Positions 35,291 through 44,230 of a stretch of 64,000 bases of DNA are shown here, piece by piece. Numbering within the stretch: position 1 is the first letter of the stretch; the number at the start of each line of letters is the position of its first letter. A program made the position numbers and the translations under genes. Source of the DNA: Streptomyces niveus (GTDB lineage: Bacteria; Actinomycetota; Actinomycetes; Streptomycetales; Streptomycetaceae); assembly GCF_002009175.1 (NCBI RefSeq), contig NZ_CP018047.1, forward strand, positions 4,588,001 through 4,652,000, in the 5' to 3' direction. A model generated the notes under the pieces. That model had not been told where the DNA came from and did not search any database. It saw only the letters and a list, made by a program, of their open reading frames with translations.

Positions 35291-37548
35291 CGGTTGGCTC
35301 CGTTCTCGGCGGCTTCAGGAAGGGGATCTGCGGAGGGCTGGCTCTGATCGAGCAGCCCCTGCTCAATAGCTTGCTTTCGGATGGCCGACAGCGGAGCACC
35401 AGCGGTGCCATCCGGCAGTGTGAGGCACCAGAAAGTCCACCCGGGGTTGGACGGGCCGCCCGTAGCGGCTGTGCCAGCACCGGAGAGCGACCCGAACTCC
35501 TCGCCGCTGGCCTCGAGTCGAATACGGCCACTTGCGGTGATCGCGGCATGGAAGACCCGCTGCGAGCGCTTGAGCTCACCACGCAGCGCCATGCCCTCCT
35601 TGAGGAGACCGACGCGCATCAGGTCCGCGACCTGCACCCCGTAGCGAGGCTTCTTCTGCTGTGTGGCACTCCGCTGCTGCGGAACCGAGGACGTGACCTC
35701 AGTGAAGCCGAGCTGGTCGGCGCGCCAGATGATTTCGCACAACCGTCGATACAGCGTGGCTCGTGCGCTGATGGCTTTGGTGTCGAAGCCATCCGGATAG
35801 GCGGTGAATACATCCTGAAGGCCCTGCTTCTCCCTAAACTTCCGGAAATTCGGATTCCGCTTGTACGCGGTGGGGTGAAGTGACGCGGTCAGGAAGTTCT
35901 GCTGGGCGTAATGCGGCAGCTTGTCGCGGTAGATATCGGCACCGAAGCTCGCGTTGATCGACTTCTCAAGCAGCAGCAGTGCGCCCAGCCGGTTTCGCTC
36001 TCGCTGGAAGTCTTGCTCGTTTGCCACTCCTGTCTGCACATGCAGGCTGAACTTGTTCGCCCAGATGTGCTCGATCTCCCAGGGGACAGACTCGCCATCC
36101 GTAACGCTGGAGCCGTAGCCCAGGTACCGGTCTGCTTCGTCCGGCTTACGGCTCCCCGACTCGACGAACGCAGTGATCCTGGCCAGCAGGTAGCGAAGGT
36201 GACGGCGATTGTTGTGCAGGCTCAGCTTCTCGACCCCCGCGAAGTTGTACGGGAGGTCCGCAGCCTCACGACCGAGGAGCTTCTTGAGGTCGTCGACGGT
36301 GGAGGTCTCACGAACAGCGGGCAGGAGCCGGTGCACCTCCTCCCGGAAGTCCTGTGCCTGTACCGCGCTGTCGTTGTTGACGACGCGGAGGATGAACACC
36401 AGGTCGAGGTAGGAGGCAAGGAGCTGAGCCTTCTCCCGGACGATCTGCGGTGAGTCGTCGCGGCGGAGAGCAGCCATGATCAGCAGGTACTGGGAGTCGA
36501 TGCCGTTGACTTCGTTGTAGAAAACGGCATGGAGCCCATCGGTGCGTGTACGCGCGGCCTTGAGGAGATTGCGGAACTGCTCGGCGCCCGATGCAACGGT
36601 CTCAAGGACGAAGTCGGTGTAGTCCTTGCCCTTGACGTTCAGGCCGACTCGTTCGGGCTGGACCCGCACCCACTCGTGGAAGGCACGCTCGATCTCGGCA
36701 TCTTCACTACCGTCTGCGGCCGCGTAGCGGGCAAGCAGCAGCGTCTCGAAGAAGTTGCTGGGGACCTGCCGCCCGAACTCGCTCAGATCGGCGAGCATCT
36801 TCCGCCAGGCGTCGTTGAGCCTGGCCTGCTCTCGGCCGGCCCTGGACAGTACGAAGCTCTTGAGTAGATCGAGCGAGGTCAGCCCGGCCCCGCGGTCGTT
36901 CATGGTCTCGAAGATCTCCCAGCTGAGGTCGCGGTCAGCGGCGGAAATCTCAACGAGGTACACACGGTCGGCCAGCCAGTCAGCGAATATCGGCAGGCAT
37001 TCGTCACGCAGTGCTTCAGGAAGGGCGTCAGTGATGTCCTGAGCCCGCCGCCAGAGGTTCTGCACGGAGACCGTAGTCTCAGAAGCGTCGAAGTCGGCCC
37101 CCGCCCGGAGCGCCTCCAGGCAGGCGCGTCGTTCTTCAACGTCGATGGTGTAGTGATGCTGGCCGCCGGCGTATCGCCTGACCATCTGCCCCACCATGAC
37201 CGCAGTGTCTTCTTCCCCCTGCTCCTTGAGCAGCCGCTCAATGTGGATCAGCAGGAGGTGAAGGGTCGTGAAGCGCTGCTGCCCGTCCACGAGGTTCTTC
37301 TTCAGCTGTGTGGGGTGGCAGACGAAGGGACCGAGGAAGTAAGGGCGGTACGAGGCGTACTGCTGTCGATCGTGGTCGCGCTGCCAGTCCCGCAGAAACG
37401 CGTTCGCGAGGTCGGTGACGAGCTCCACGACATGGCGACGCTCCCACGTGTACTCGCGCTGGTAGTACTCCAGCAGATACTGCTCGCCGAACAGATGGCG
37501 GACCGTGTACTCGCGCCCCTGTACGCCCTGCTGAACGCCCTCAGTCAT
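35287..37548 (-). CDS. GmrSD-type (DUF262/DUF1524) protein with C-terminal RAMA domain
   Basis: 753 residues. The DUF262 ParB-like NTPase half has YYQREYTWE, VDGQQRFTTLHLLL and FETMNDRGAGLTSLDLLKS. The DUF1524 HNH-like half has WEIEHIWAN and RNRLGALLLLEKS. The last 120 residues (VADLMRVGLLKEGMALRGEL to GPSNPGWTFW) resemble RAMA, a domain linked to recognition of modified DNA. GmrSD enzymes are type IV restriction systems that cut glucosylated or modified phage DNA using NTP. Its place between hsdS and hsdR suggests the operon attacks both unmodified and hypermodified DNA. The usual HIxP of the HNH motif reads HIWA here. Confidence 0.88.
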   Translation of the reverse strand: MTEGVQQGVQGREYTVRHLFGEQYLLEYYQREYTWERRHVVELVTDLANAFLRDWQRDHDRQQYASYRPYFLGPFVCHPTQLKKNLVDGQQRFTTLHLLLIHIERLLKEQGEEDTAVMVGQMVRRYAGGQHHYTIDVEERRACLEALRAGADFDASETTVSVQNLWRRAQDITDALPEALRDECLPIFADWLADRVYLVEISAADRDLSWEIFETMNDRGAGLTSLDLLKSFVLSRAGREQARLNDAWRKMLADLSEFGRQVPSNFFETLLLARYAAADGSEDAEIERAFHEWVRVQPERVGLNVKGKDYTDFVLETVASGAEQFRNLLKAARTRTDGLHAVFYNEVNGIDSQYLLIMAALRRDDSPQIVREKAQLLASYLDLVFILRVVNNDSAVQAQDFREEVHRLLPAVRETSTVDDLKKLLGREAADLPYNFAGVEKLSLHNNRRHLRYLLARITAFVESGSRKPDEADRYLGYGSSVTDGESVPWEIEHIWANKFSLHVQTGVANEQDFQRERNRLGALLLLEKSINASFGADIYRDKLPHYAQQNFLTASLHPTAYKRNPNFRKFREKQGLQDVFTAYPDGFDTKAISARATLYRRLCEIIWRADQLGFTEVTSSVPQQRSATQQKKPRYGVQVADLMRVGLLKEGMALRGELKRSQRVFHAAITASGRIRLEASGEEFGSLSGAGTAATGGPSNPGWTFWCLTLPDGTAGAPLSAIRKQAIEQGLLDQSQPSADPLPEAAENGANR

Positions 37549-37641
37549 CCCCGTACCTCATGATTCATTGCGATTTGTTTTCTTGGTAGTGCAAGTGCTC
37601 GTTGGTTGTACCTGACGCCACTGACAGCGGCGCGATTACCG

Positions 37642-38937
37642 TCAACGGCTGCTAGCGGTGCTGCTCGCGGTAGTCACGTCGAGTTGTCCAGTGACGGCTG
37701 CGGTGATCAGCACTTGACGGCGCTCGCTGAGGAGCCCTGTTTGCTGATCCAGAGCGTCTGCCAGCTGGTCAACCTGATGATTGCTGGATCGGATCCTGTC
37801 TACGATTTCCTTCTGCTCGGCCAGTGAGGGGAGCGGGATGCGGAGCATTTGGAGGTCCGGCACGTAGATGGTTTTGTGCGTGGAACCCATGGCGAGACGT
37901 CCGAGGAGATCTGGACGCATAGCGCGCAGACACCACAGGAGGTAGTAGGGATCGAGCCTCGGGCCGCAAGTCCATGTGGCGAAATCCTGGCTTGTGGCCA
38001 TATCTCGCCCCATCACGGCGGAGTAGCCAGCAGATGCTGTACGGCACAGGACGACAGTCCCTGCGGGATGGATCTCGGCTGAGCTATTCGCAAGGCCAAG
38101 TTCGCTGATGCATTCTCGGGTCTCGGTGATGTCTTCGCGGCGGTCATTGCGGACCTGCTTGACTTCACCGGTGGTGATCCAGGGGATTGTGCAATCAGTC
38201 CACCAATCGGATCGCGAACGGCTCGGCGTGTGACCACTTCCCATTTGGGCAACGAGACCGAGTCGGACCTCCTGCCAATTTGCTGGTAGCGAGGAGGCCC
38301 ACTTGAGGTCAGTGGCGCGTCGCTCCTTGTGGCCCATGCCGGTTACAGCCGCATGAATCGCAGTCGCCCGACGTTCGAGAAGGAAAGTTTTCCTCTCGTT
38401 CTGCGTCGATACCATTTCGTCGATCTGCTTTGTTTCAGCATCGAGAAAATCGGCGATGTACTTCTGCTCTTCGAGCGAGGGCAGGCTGATCGGGAGGGAG
38501 CGCACTCGATCGGCACTCAAGTGGTAGATATTCGCTCCTGATGCAATAGAGGCGAAAACTCCGGCACCGAAAGCTGAACGAGCCCACCACTCGAGGTATC
38601 GGCCGTCAACGCCGTGACGCGGACGTAGGCGCAGCAGGGTGTTTTGGAAACAGACGATCCCATCCAGCTCCCCTCGCCACACCGAGGAGGCCCCAACGCT
38701 ACCGAGACTTCCGCTGCCCTCAGTTACGAGGACGTCGCCTGGGCGGAGCGAGAATGTTCCCTGCTCTGAAGGCGTGAAATTCATGGACTGAACATCACGG
38801 AGGTCGAGTCTTCCGTCTTTGACGTTGGCAGCTCGGAGGTACCGAACCATGTTCGGCCCCTCTGCATGTTGAGGGGAGCGTTGGCGCCCCAGTGCGATTT
38901 CGGCCGCTGCTCGTGCTGTAGTGCGGGTCCAGCTCAC
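37642..38937 (-). CDS. hsdS: Type I restriction specificity subunit HsdS
   Basis: 431 residues with two target-recognition domains, each closed by the conserved end PSLEEQKYIADFLDAETKQID (about 155-176) or PSLAEQKEIVDRIRSSNHQVD (about 365-386). The spacing helices after each are the coiled-coil conserved regions that dock HsdM. The bipartite recognition sequence cannot be predicted by eye. It starts with GTG at 38937, overlapping the hsdM stop (GTGA), so the methylase subunits are made together. Confidence 0.95.
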   Translation of the reverse strand: MSWTRTTARAAAEIALGRQRSPQHAEGPNMVRYLRAANVKDGRLDLRDVQSMNFTPSEQGTFSLRPGDVLVTEGSGSLGSVGASSVWRGELDGIVCFQNTLLRLRPRHGVDGRYLEWWARSAFGAGVFASIASGANIYHLSADRVRSLPISLPSLEEQKYIADFLDAETKQIDEMVSTQNERKTFLLERRATAIHAAVTGMGHKERRATDLKWASSLPANWQEVRLGLVAQMGSGHTPSRSRSDWWTDCTIPWITTGEVKQVRNDRREDITETRECISELGLANSSAEIHPAGTVVLCRTASAGYSAVMGRDMATSQDFATWTCGPRLDPYYLLWCLRAMRPDLLGRLAMGSTHKTIYVPDLQMLRIPLPSLAEQKEIVDRIRSSNHQVDQLADALDQQTGLLSERRQVLITAAVTGQLDVTTASSTASSR

Positions 38938-40916
38938 CTCGTCACCTCACCGAGCATCTTTTGAATTTTGTCCTCGAGCGTTAGGAGATCCGCATCGATC
39001 TCTTCGAGAGACCTTGGCTGTTGGTGAACGTAGAACTGCCGTGTGAAGGGGATCTCATAGCCGATCTTCGTCTTGTCGTGATCGACCCAGGCGTCAGGGA
39101 TGTGCGGGAGGACTTCACGTTCCATGTAGGCGTCGATGGTCTCGCGCAATGGGACGTTCTCGTTGTCGCGCAGCACGGGATCAGGTTCAGAGGCGCCACC
39201 GCGGAGGGTCTGCACTTCACCCTCTGGGTCGCGCACACCAACGATGTCCCGGAGTTCCTTCGCGAACGCGGTGCCCTTGGGCCATAGGAGGCCCGCTTCG
39301 ACCAGGGCTTGCCTGATCGCGTCCCACGCCTCAACCTTTGTGCTCCAGATCCGCCCAACTAGCGGCTTGAAGGCATCAGCGAACACATCCACATCGCCTA
39401 CCGCCTTGGCGATCTTCGCCGATGCTTGAAGCTGCACTAGATTTTCCTCAGAGATCTCGAAGCGCAGTTTCAGCGGCTGTTCAACGGTGATGCGGCGGTA
39501 GCCGAAGTGGCTGTTGTCGAAGACCTTGACCTTGTCTCGCATCGGATGCTCGGGGTGATTGGCTACAGTCAGTGCAGCCCGGTACGCCTCAGTGAGCTCA
39601 GCGATCTGGTCATCGGTGATGCGCTTGCGCTTGTCGCCCAGGGACTTGGGCATCTTGGCCCAGCAGTCGCGAGCGTCGAAGAGGATGACCTTGCCCTTGT
39701 TTGCGGACTCCTTGCGGTTCGTCAGGATCCAGAAGTACGTTGAGATTCCTGTGTTGTAGAAGAGCTGGTCCGGCAACGCGACGACGGCTTCGAGCCAGTC
39801 GTTTTCAAGGATCCACCGCCGGATGTTGGACTCGCCGGACTCCGCAGCGCCGGTGAAGAGCGGTGAGCCGTTGAAGACGATGGCGATGCGACTACCACCG
39901 TCCTCGACGGGTTTCATCTTGTCCAGCATGTGCTGGAGGAACAGAAGCGAGCCGTCGTTGATACGCGGCAGGCCGGCGCCGAAGCGGCCTGCGTAGCCGC
40001 GCTCGGCCTCGTCCTCGACGTCGTCCTTGACCTTCTTCCACTCCACGCCGAAGGGCGGGTTGGCGAGCAGGTAGTCGAACTTCCGGCCCTGATGCTGGTC
40101 GTCGTTGAAGGAGTTGCCGAGCTCGATGTTCTCTGCCGACTGCCCCTTGATCATCATGTCGGAACGGCAGATTGCGTACGACTCAGCGTTGAGTTCTTGC
40201 CCGAAGACGGTGATCGTCGCGTCCCGGTTGCTACGGAGGATGTGATCCTGAGCCTCGGCCAGGATGCCACCCGTTCCACACGCAGGGTCGAGGATGCGCT
40301 TGACGACACCGGGCTGAGCGAGCGCTTCCTCGTCCGGGACCATGACCAGGTTGACCATGAGCCGGACGACTTCGCGCGGAGTGAAGTGTTCGCCGGCCGT
40401 CTCGTTGGAGACTTCGGAGAACCTCCTGATGAGGTCCTCGAAGATGTACCCCATCTGGTGGTTGTCCACCACGTCCGGGTGCAGGTCGATGTCGGCGAAC
40501 TTCCCGGCGACCTGGTAGAGCAGACCGGCCTTGTCTAGCCGGTCGATCTGCTGGAGGAAGTCGTACTTTTCCAAGATGTCGAAGGCGTTGGAGGAGAAGT
40601 CGCGCACGTACTCCTTGAGGAACTTGGCAACCTGGTCAGGGTCGCGCACAGCGATCTCGTAGGTGAGTTCGCTCTTGTTGAAGAACGTGTGCCCGGCGGC
40701 CTTTGCTAGATTCCGAGGGTTCTGAATCCCTTTGGCCTCAAGCTCCGCCTTCGCTTCCAGGACTTCGCCCTTGGTCTCCTTCAAGACGCAGTCCAGGCGG
40801 CGCAGCACGGTGAACGGCAGGATGACCTTGCCATACTCGGACTGCCGGTAGTCGCCGCGCAGAAGGTCGGCTACCGACCAGATGAATCCCACCAGTTCCT
40901 GGTGCTTCGTGCTCAC
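38934..40916 (-). CDS. hsdM: Type I restriction modification methylase subunit HsdM
   Basis: 660 residues. The N-terminal helical HsdM domain (ELVGFIWSVADLLRGDYRQSEYG) is followed by the SAM-dependent N6-adenine methylase with motif I ILDPACGTGGILAEAQ and catalytic motif IV LLANPPFGVEW, both intact. It transfers a methyl group to adenine in the target set by HsdS. It overlaps hsdS by four bases and lies 96 bases after the HTH/methylase fusion. This is the operon's active methylase, in contrast with its upstream neighbour. Confidence 0.96.
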   Translation of the reverse strand: MSTKHQELVGFIWSVADLLRGDYRQSEYGKVILPFTVLRRLDCVLKETKGEVLEAKAELEAKGIQNPRNLAKAAGHTFFNKSELTYEIAVRDPDQVAKFLKEYVRDFSSNAFDILEKYDFLQQIDRLDKAGLLYQVAGKFADIDLHPDVVDNHQMGYIFEDLIRRFSEVSNETAGEHFTPREVVRLMVNLVMVPDEEALAQPGVVKRILDPACGTGGILAEAQDHILRSNRDATITVFGQELNAESYAICRSDMMIKGQSAENIELGNSFNDDQHQGRKFDYLLANPPFGVEWKKVKDDVEDEAERGYAGRFGAGLPRINDGSLLFLQHMLDKMKPVEDGGSRIAIVFNGSPLFTGAAESGESNIRRWILENDWLEAVVALPDQLFYNTGISTYFWILTNRKESANKGKVILFDARDCWAKMPKSLGDKRKRITDDQIAELTEAYRAALTVANHPEHPMRDKVKVFDNSHFGYRRITVEQPLKLRFEISEENLVQLQASAKIAKAVGDVDVFADAFKPLVGRIWSTKVEAWDAIRQALVEAGLLWPKGTAFAKELRDIVGVRDPEGEVQTLRGGASEPDPVLRDNENVPLRETIDAYMEREVLPHIPDAWVDHDKTKIGYEIPFTRQFYVHQQPRSLEEIDADLLTLEDKIQKMLGEVTR

Positions 40917-41011
40917 CGCGGTCCTCTCGAAGTTGATGCCGCTTGGGGTGAAGTCTTGCGCTCGAGGGCGGGGGCGCGCATGGAATGCCGCATGTCGACC
41001 CGCCGTACTGC

Positions 41012-43285
41012 TCAGCCGTTCGGATCTTCGAGCGGTGCAGGTTGGAGTGCGCCAGTAGTGAGCGCTTGGGCGAGTGTTCGTGAGTACCGTCCGCCATCAT
41101 CGGCGGCGCGGCGCAGCTGGTCTCTGAAGGCGACCAGATCGCGAAAGGCGCGGCCGTAATGCTGTTGCTCGGCAAGCGACAGAAGAGGCACTTGAAGCCG
41201 CTTCATGTCCACGCGCACCACGCTGGATCCGAAGCTGGCTCGCCTGACATTGCCGGTGTCCGAGAGGAAGCCGGCGAGGAACCAGGGATCAAGGACCAAC
41301 GGATTGACGCGGAGGGCGCAGAGGTTGGGGCCAAGCAGCGCACCTGATGCCTCCGTTATGACAGCGGTGGCGCCACCAGCCAGCGCCAGAGTCGGTACGA
41401 CAACGTCGCCCGCGAGCAGTTCGACACGGGACTCGTCAGGGATGCCCATCGGTGCGATACCTGTCGGAGGAACCCCCGCCAATACATCGTCGAGGGTGAG
41501 CGCACGTTCACCGTCGGCGTCGCCGGCCACCTGACCGTTCTTGCCGCTCCAACTCGTCCCTGTCGGACCCCGAAGGATGCCCAGGTTCCCATTGCGTGCG
41601 AGATCAGCGACGGTTGTGGTCGCCCATCCCTGAGTCGGGCCCTCAGAGAGATCAGCTGTGAGAGACGGGAGTGCCGGCGCCAAGGACTGCAAGAGGGCGC
41701 TGACTTCTGCGTGGTCCTGCAGGAGCTGTTCGATCGTGCCCTCGCCGCCCTCGGCAGGCGGGTCGATATGGCGCGTGGGGGTGAGATCAACGACGTCGTC
41801 CAGCAGGTCTGTTGTCTTCACAACCTGACAGACACCGGCGAGATCGGCGTACCGCTTCGTGGAGTGCACAAAGGACATCCACGCGTCGGTGACTGTGGCC
41901 CGCAACGCCAGCCAGTCGATGCGGTCTTCGTCTGTCTTTCGGTCACGCTTGTGCGCAGATGCGTCGACGAATAGGACCTCTCGGGGCACGTTGCCGGACT
42001 CTGGAGGACGCTGAAGCAGCCAGATGTGTAGTCCGATGCCGTGCGGCGCAGCTGCTCCAGCAGGGAGGGCGGCAACGGCGCGCAGCGCTCCCGAACTGAC
42101 CAGCGACCACCGGATGCGGCGTCCCGCAGCCCGAGATGCCACAGCAGGAGGAAGGACCATGGCTGCGTACGCGCCGGGCTCGAGATGGGCGATCGCGTTC
42201 TGGACCCAGGTTAGTTCGGGCTCGGTCTTCGGCGGGTGACCGTGCTTCCACCGCCTGTCAAAGAACAGATAGCCGTCCCATCGGTCCGGCTGGTTGAACG
42301 GCGGTTTGCTGACGACGGCGCGGAAGAGTCCCCCCGGATGAGGATCGTCTTTGACGCCGTCGCCGACGTACATGCTGTGGCCGCGCGTGGGGCGGTTATG
42401 CATGTCTGTGCCGACGGGATAGTACGCGAGACGGAGAGCGGTGATCCGGGCGATCGGGATGTCGAGTTCTACTCCGATGGGCAGCGGGCGAGGCTCTGGC
42501 CGCCTGGCCCCGGAGTCCGGTTCCGCCTCCGCCCGAATCTGTGCCGCCCGTGCTGCTGCGAGCAGGAGTTCTCCTGTTCCGCAGGATGGGTCCAGGATGT
42601 AGCGGCTGTTTCCAGGGTTCACGAGATCGACGAGCAGGTCAGCCAGCTGCGGGGCTGTCTCGTTGAGGGGCCGTCCCTGCGTCTGTAGGTAGCGGCTGCA
42701 CAAGTAGTCAAAGGTCTCCTGCTCGCGATCTTGGCTGGCAAGCTCGGCCGCCGCCCGCAAGGTTGGGATGAGCGTGACGCTCAGAGAGTGTGGAATGACC
42801 TGCCGCATGAGGTCTTTGCCCCCTATGCCCCGGGAGTCACTTAGCTGTGGGGCGATGGCGGACAGGACTTCGGGCAGAGCGGCTGCGAGTTGGTCGTCAG
42901 GAAGCGCAGCAGAGGACGGCCAACCGGATAGCTGGGCGAGAGGGTGGGGGCGTAGACCGTAGGGATCAGGATCACGCGGTTCTGCACTGTGTTTCACGTA
43001 GAGCAGAAAGAGTCCGACGAGAGCAAGGCGATCAGCGAGAGGTGTGCCAGGGTCGGCAGATTGCAGGAGCCGCCAAACACGCTCGCGCAGTGGGAGTTCC
43101 GGCAGCTTGCCCCTCTCCCGAAGCCAGGATTCCACAGTGGCCAAGGAGAATGTCGGGCTGGTGTCACTGCCCCCTGTAGGTGTGGGGAAGTCCGCGTGGC
43201 GACGTCGCCAGTTGCTCACCGTTGCCCGGCCAACGCCCGCAAGGCGGGCGATATCAGACGAGGTGACCACGGCGTGATCGGACAT
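41012..43285 (-). CDS. HTH / N6-methylase-like / HsdS-like fusion with altered catalytic motif
   Basis: About 757 residues from ATG 43285. Residues 1-70 form a winged HTH (VVTSSDIARLAGVGRATVSN and TFSLATVESWLRERGK). The middle is an N6-adenine methylase fold with motif I ILDPSCGTGELLLAAARAA intact, but motif IV reads VVSKPPFNQ: Lys replaces the Asn/Asp of (N/D)PPF. The last 200 residues resemble half an HsdS, ending LLSLAEQQHYGRAFRDLV. It opens the restriction operon. Without the motif IV Asn it may be inactive and act as a DNA-binding regulator or targeting scaffold. Some family members with NPPF are probably active, so the single AAC-to-AAA change needs checking. Confidence 0.8.
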   Translation of the reverse strand: MSDHAVVTSSDIARLAGVGRATVSNWRRRHADFPTPTGGSDTSPTFSLATVESWLRERGKLPELPLRERVWRLLQSADPGTPLADRLALVGLFLLYVKHSAEPRDPDPYGLRPHPLAQLSGWPSSAALPDDQLAAALPEVLSAIAPQLSDSRGIGGKDLMRQVIPHSLSVTLIPTLRAAAELASQDREQETFDYLCSRYLQTQGRPLNETAPQLADLLVDLVNPGNSRYILDPSCGTGELLLAAARAAQIRAEAEPDSGARRPEPRPLPIGVELDIPIARITALRLAYYPVGTDMHNRPTRGHSMYVGDGVKDDPHPGGLFRAVVSKPPFNQPDRWDGYLFFDRRWKHGHPPKTEPELTWVQNAIAHLEPGAYAAMVLPPAVASRAAGRRIRWSLVSSGALRAVAALPAGAAAPHGIGLHIWLLQRPPESGNVPREVLFVDASAHKRDRKTDEDRIDWLALRATVTDAWMSFVHSTKRYADLAGVCQVVKTTDLLDDVVDLTPTRHIDPPAEGGEGTIEQLLQDHAEVSALLQSLAPALPSLTADLSEGPTQGWATTTVADLARNGNLGILRGPTGTSWSGKNGQVAGDADGERALTLDDVLAGVPPTGIAPMGIPDESRVELLAGDVVVPTLALAGGATAVITEASGALLGPNLCALRVNPLVLDPWFLAGFLSDTGNVRRASFGSSVVRVDMKRLQVPLLSLAEQQHYGRAFRDLVAFRDQLRRAADDGGRYSRTLAQALTTGALQPAPLEDPNG

Positions 43286-43349
43286 ACATCCCCCATGACT
43301 CGGCAGCAAACCGTGAGCCATGAGAATACCGCTCTCGGGCTAAAGTGTC

Positions 43350-43360
43350 CATTGACAATG
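43350..43360. promoter_or_regulatory. CATTG-A-CAATG dyad in the promoter of the restriction operon
   Basis: A perfect 5-bp dyad about 65 bases upstream of the HTH/methylase fusion. On the minus strand it is embedded in TTGAAAACATTGTCAATG. TTGAAA could be a -35 element, with CTTTAG about 17 bases on as the -10. An autoregulatory operator for the HTH protein is plausible but unproven. Confidence 0.35.
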
Positions 43361-43363
43361 TTT

Positions 43364-44068
43364 TCAAGCGGAAGTTCCGTTGTCAGGTGCGCTGATCGGT
43401 TGTGCTTGCAGCCGCAGGCGTTGTTCCCAGCCTTCCTCCAACATCGAGGCGATGGCGCTGATCCGTCCCAGGGCTTCATCGGCAGCCTCATCGTCGAAGT
43501 CCCAAACCGGAGCATGCGTGGGCTGCGGTCGGTCAACGTCGTCGATGAGGCGGTGAGCGAAGGAGTTCCGGCGGGTCCTCAGCCATGCGATGTGCTTGTC
43601 GAACTCTGCGCGGTCGATCGAGGCGTCCCACCGGGAGGCGAGCTCTCGGGCCTTGAGCGTGAGGCCAGCTTTGTGGAGACGGTAGTCGGTGGGCTGGTCC
43701 AGCATCTGGTTCATCAAGGATTCAAGGGCGGCGACGGCGGCCGACAGGATCACTCCTGAACCGATTCGGCGAACGTCTGTGTCGAGCACGAGCTCAGATT
43801 CACGAAGTGCGTGGTCGCTGTCGACCTCCCAGCCGGGGACTCGGTGAGTCCCGGACCTCCGCATCTCTTGCATCTCTGCCAGCTCGGTGTCCACTCCGCT
43901 AGTGATCTTGTTGTGCAGCCAGGCCAAGGATGCGATGCGTTGCTCGAACGCCACGTACTCGATGCGGTGGTGCCGAGCCAAGAAGTATTCCTCGGCGTAG
44001 GTGGGGAGGTACCAGCTGCCATCGGCCCATCTTTCGAGGTCGCTGCATCCGGTCTCTGCGTCGGTCAT
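43364..44068 (-). CDS. HEPN-like protein beside the restriction operon
   Basis: About 234 residues from ATG 44068, GAGGGG ten bases upstream. The same frame extends to 44263, but only through Pro/Thr-rich sequence and the IS701 end. The protein is all-helical and contains RRNSFAHRL, matching the R-x4-H motif of HEPN RNases. It follows a helix starting AEFDKHIAWLRT, the typical position. HEPN proteins are frequent RNA-cleaving toxins or effectors in defence islands. It ends about 80 bases before the HTH/methylase fusion on the same strand and may share its transcript. No antitoxin (MNT-type) gene is adjacent, so RNase activity is inference. Confidence 0.55.
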   Translation of the reverse strand: MTDAETGCSDLERWADGSWYLPTYAEEYFLARHHRIEYVAFEQRIASLAWLHNKITSGVDTELAEMQEMRRSGTHRVPGWEVDSDHALRESELVLDTDVRRIGSGVILSAAVAALESLMNQMLDQPTDYRLHKAGLTLKARELASRWDASIDRAEFDKHIAWLRTRRNSFAHRLIDDVDRPQPTHAPVWDFDDEAADEALGRISAIASMLEEGWEQRLRLQAQPISAPDNGTSA

Positions 44069-44230
44069 TCCTGCGAGCCCCTCATGCCACGTTGATGTAA
44101 CTGACCAGCCTCTCACGGGAGGTGTCATCCCGTCGGCTGGATTACGTTGCGGGGTCGGTGTGGGGGTTTCGGCGGGAGAGTAGACGCTGGATGGCGCAGA
44201 GGATTGGGGTGTGAACAGCCCTTCATCGGT

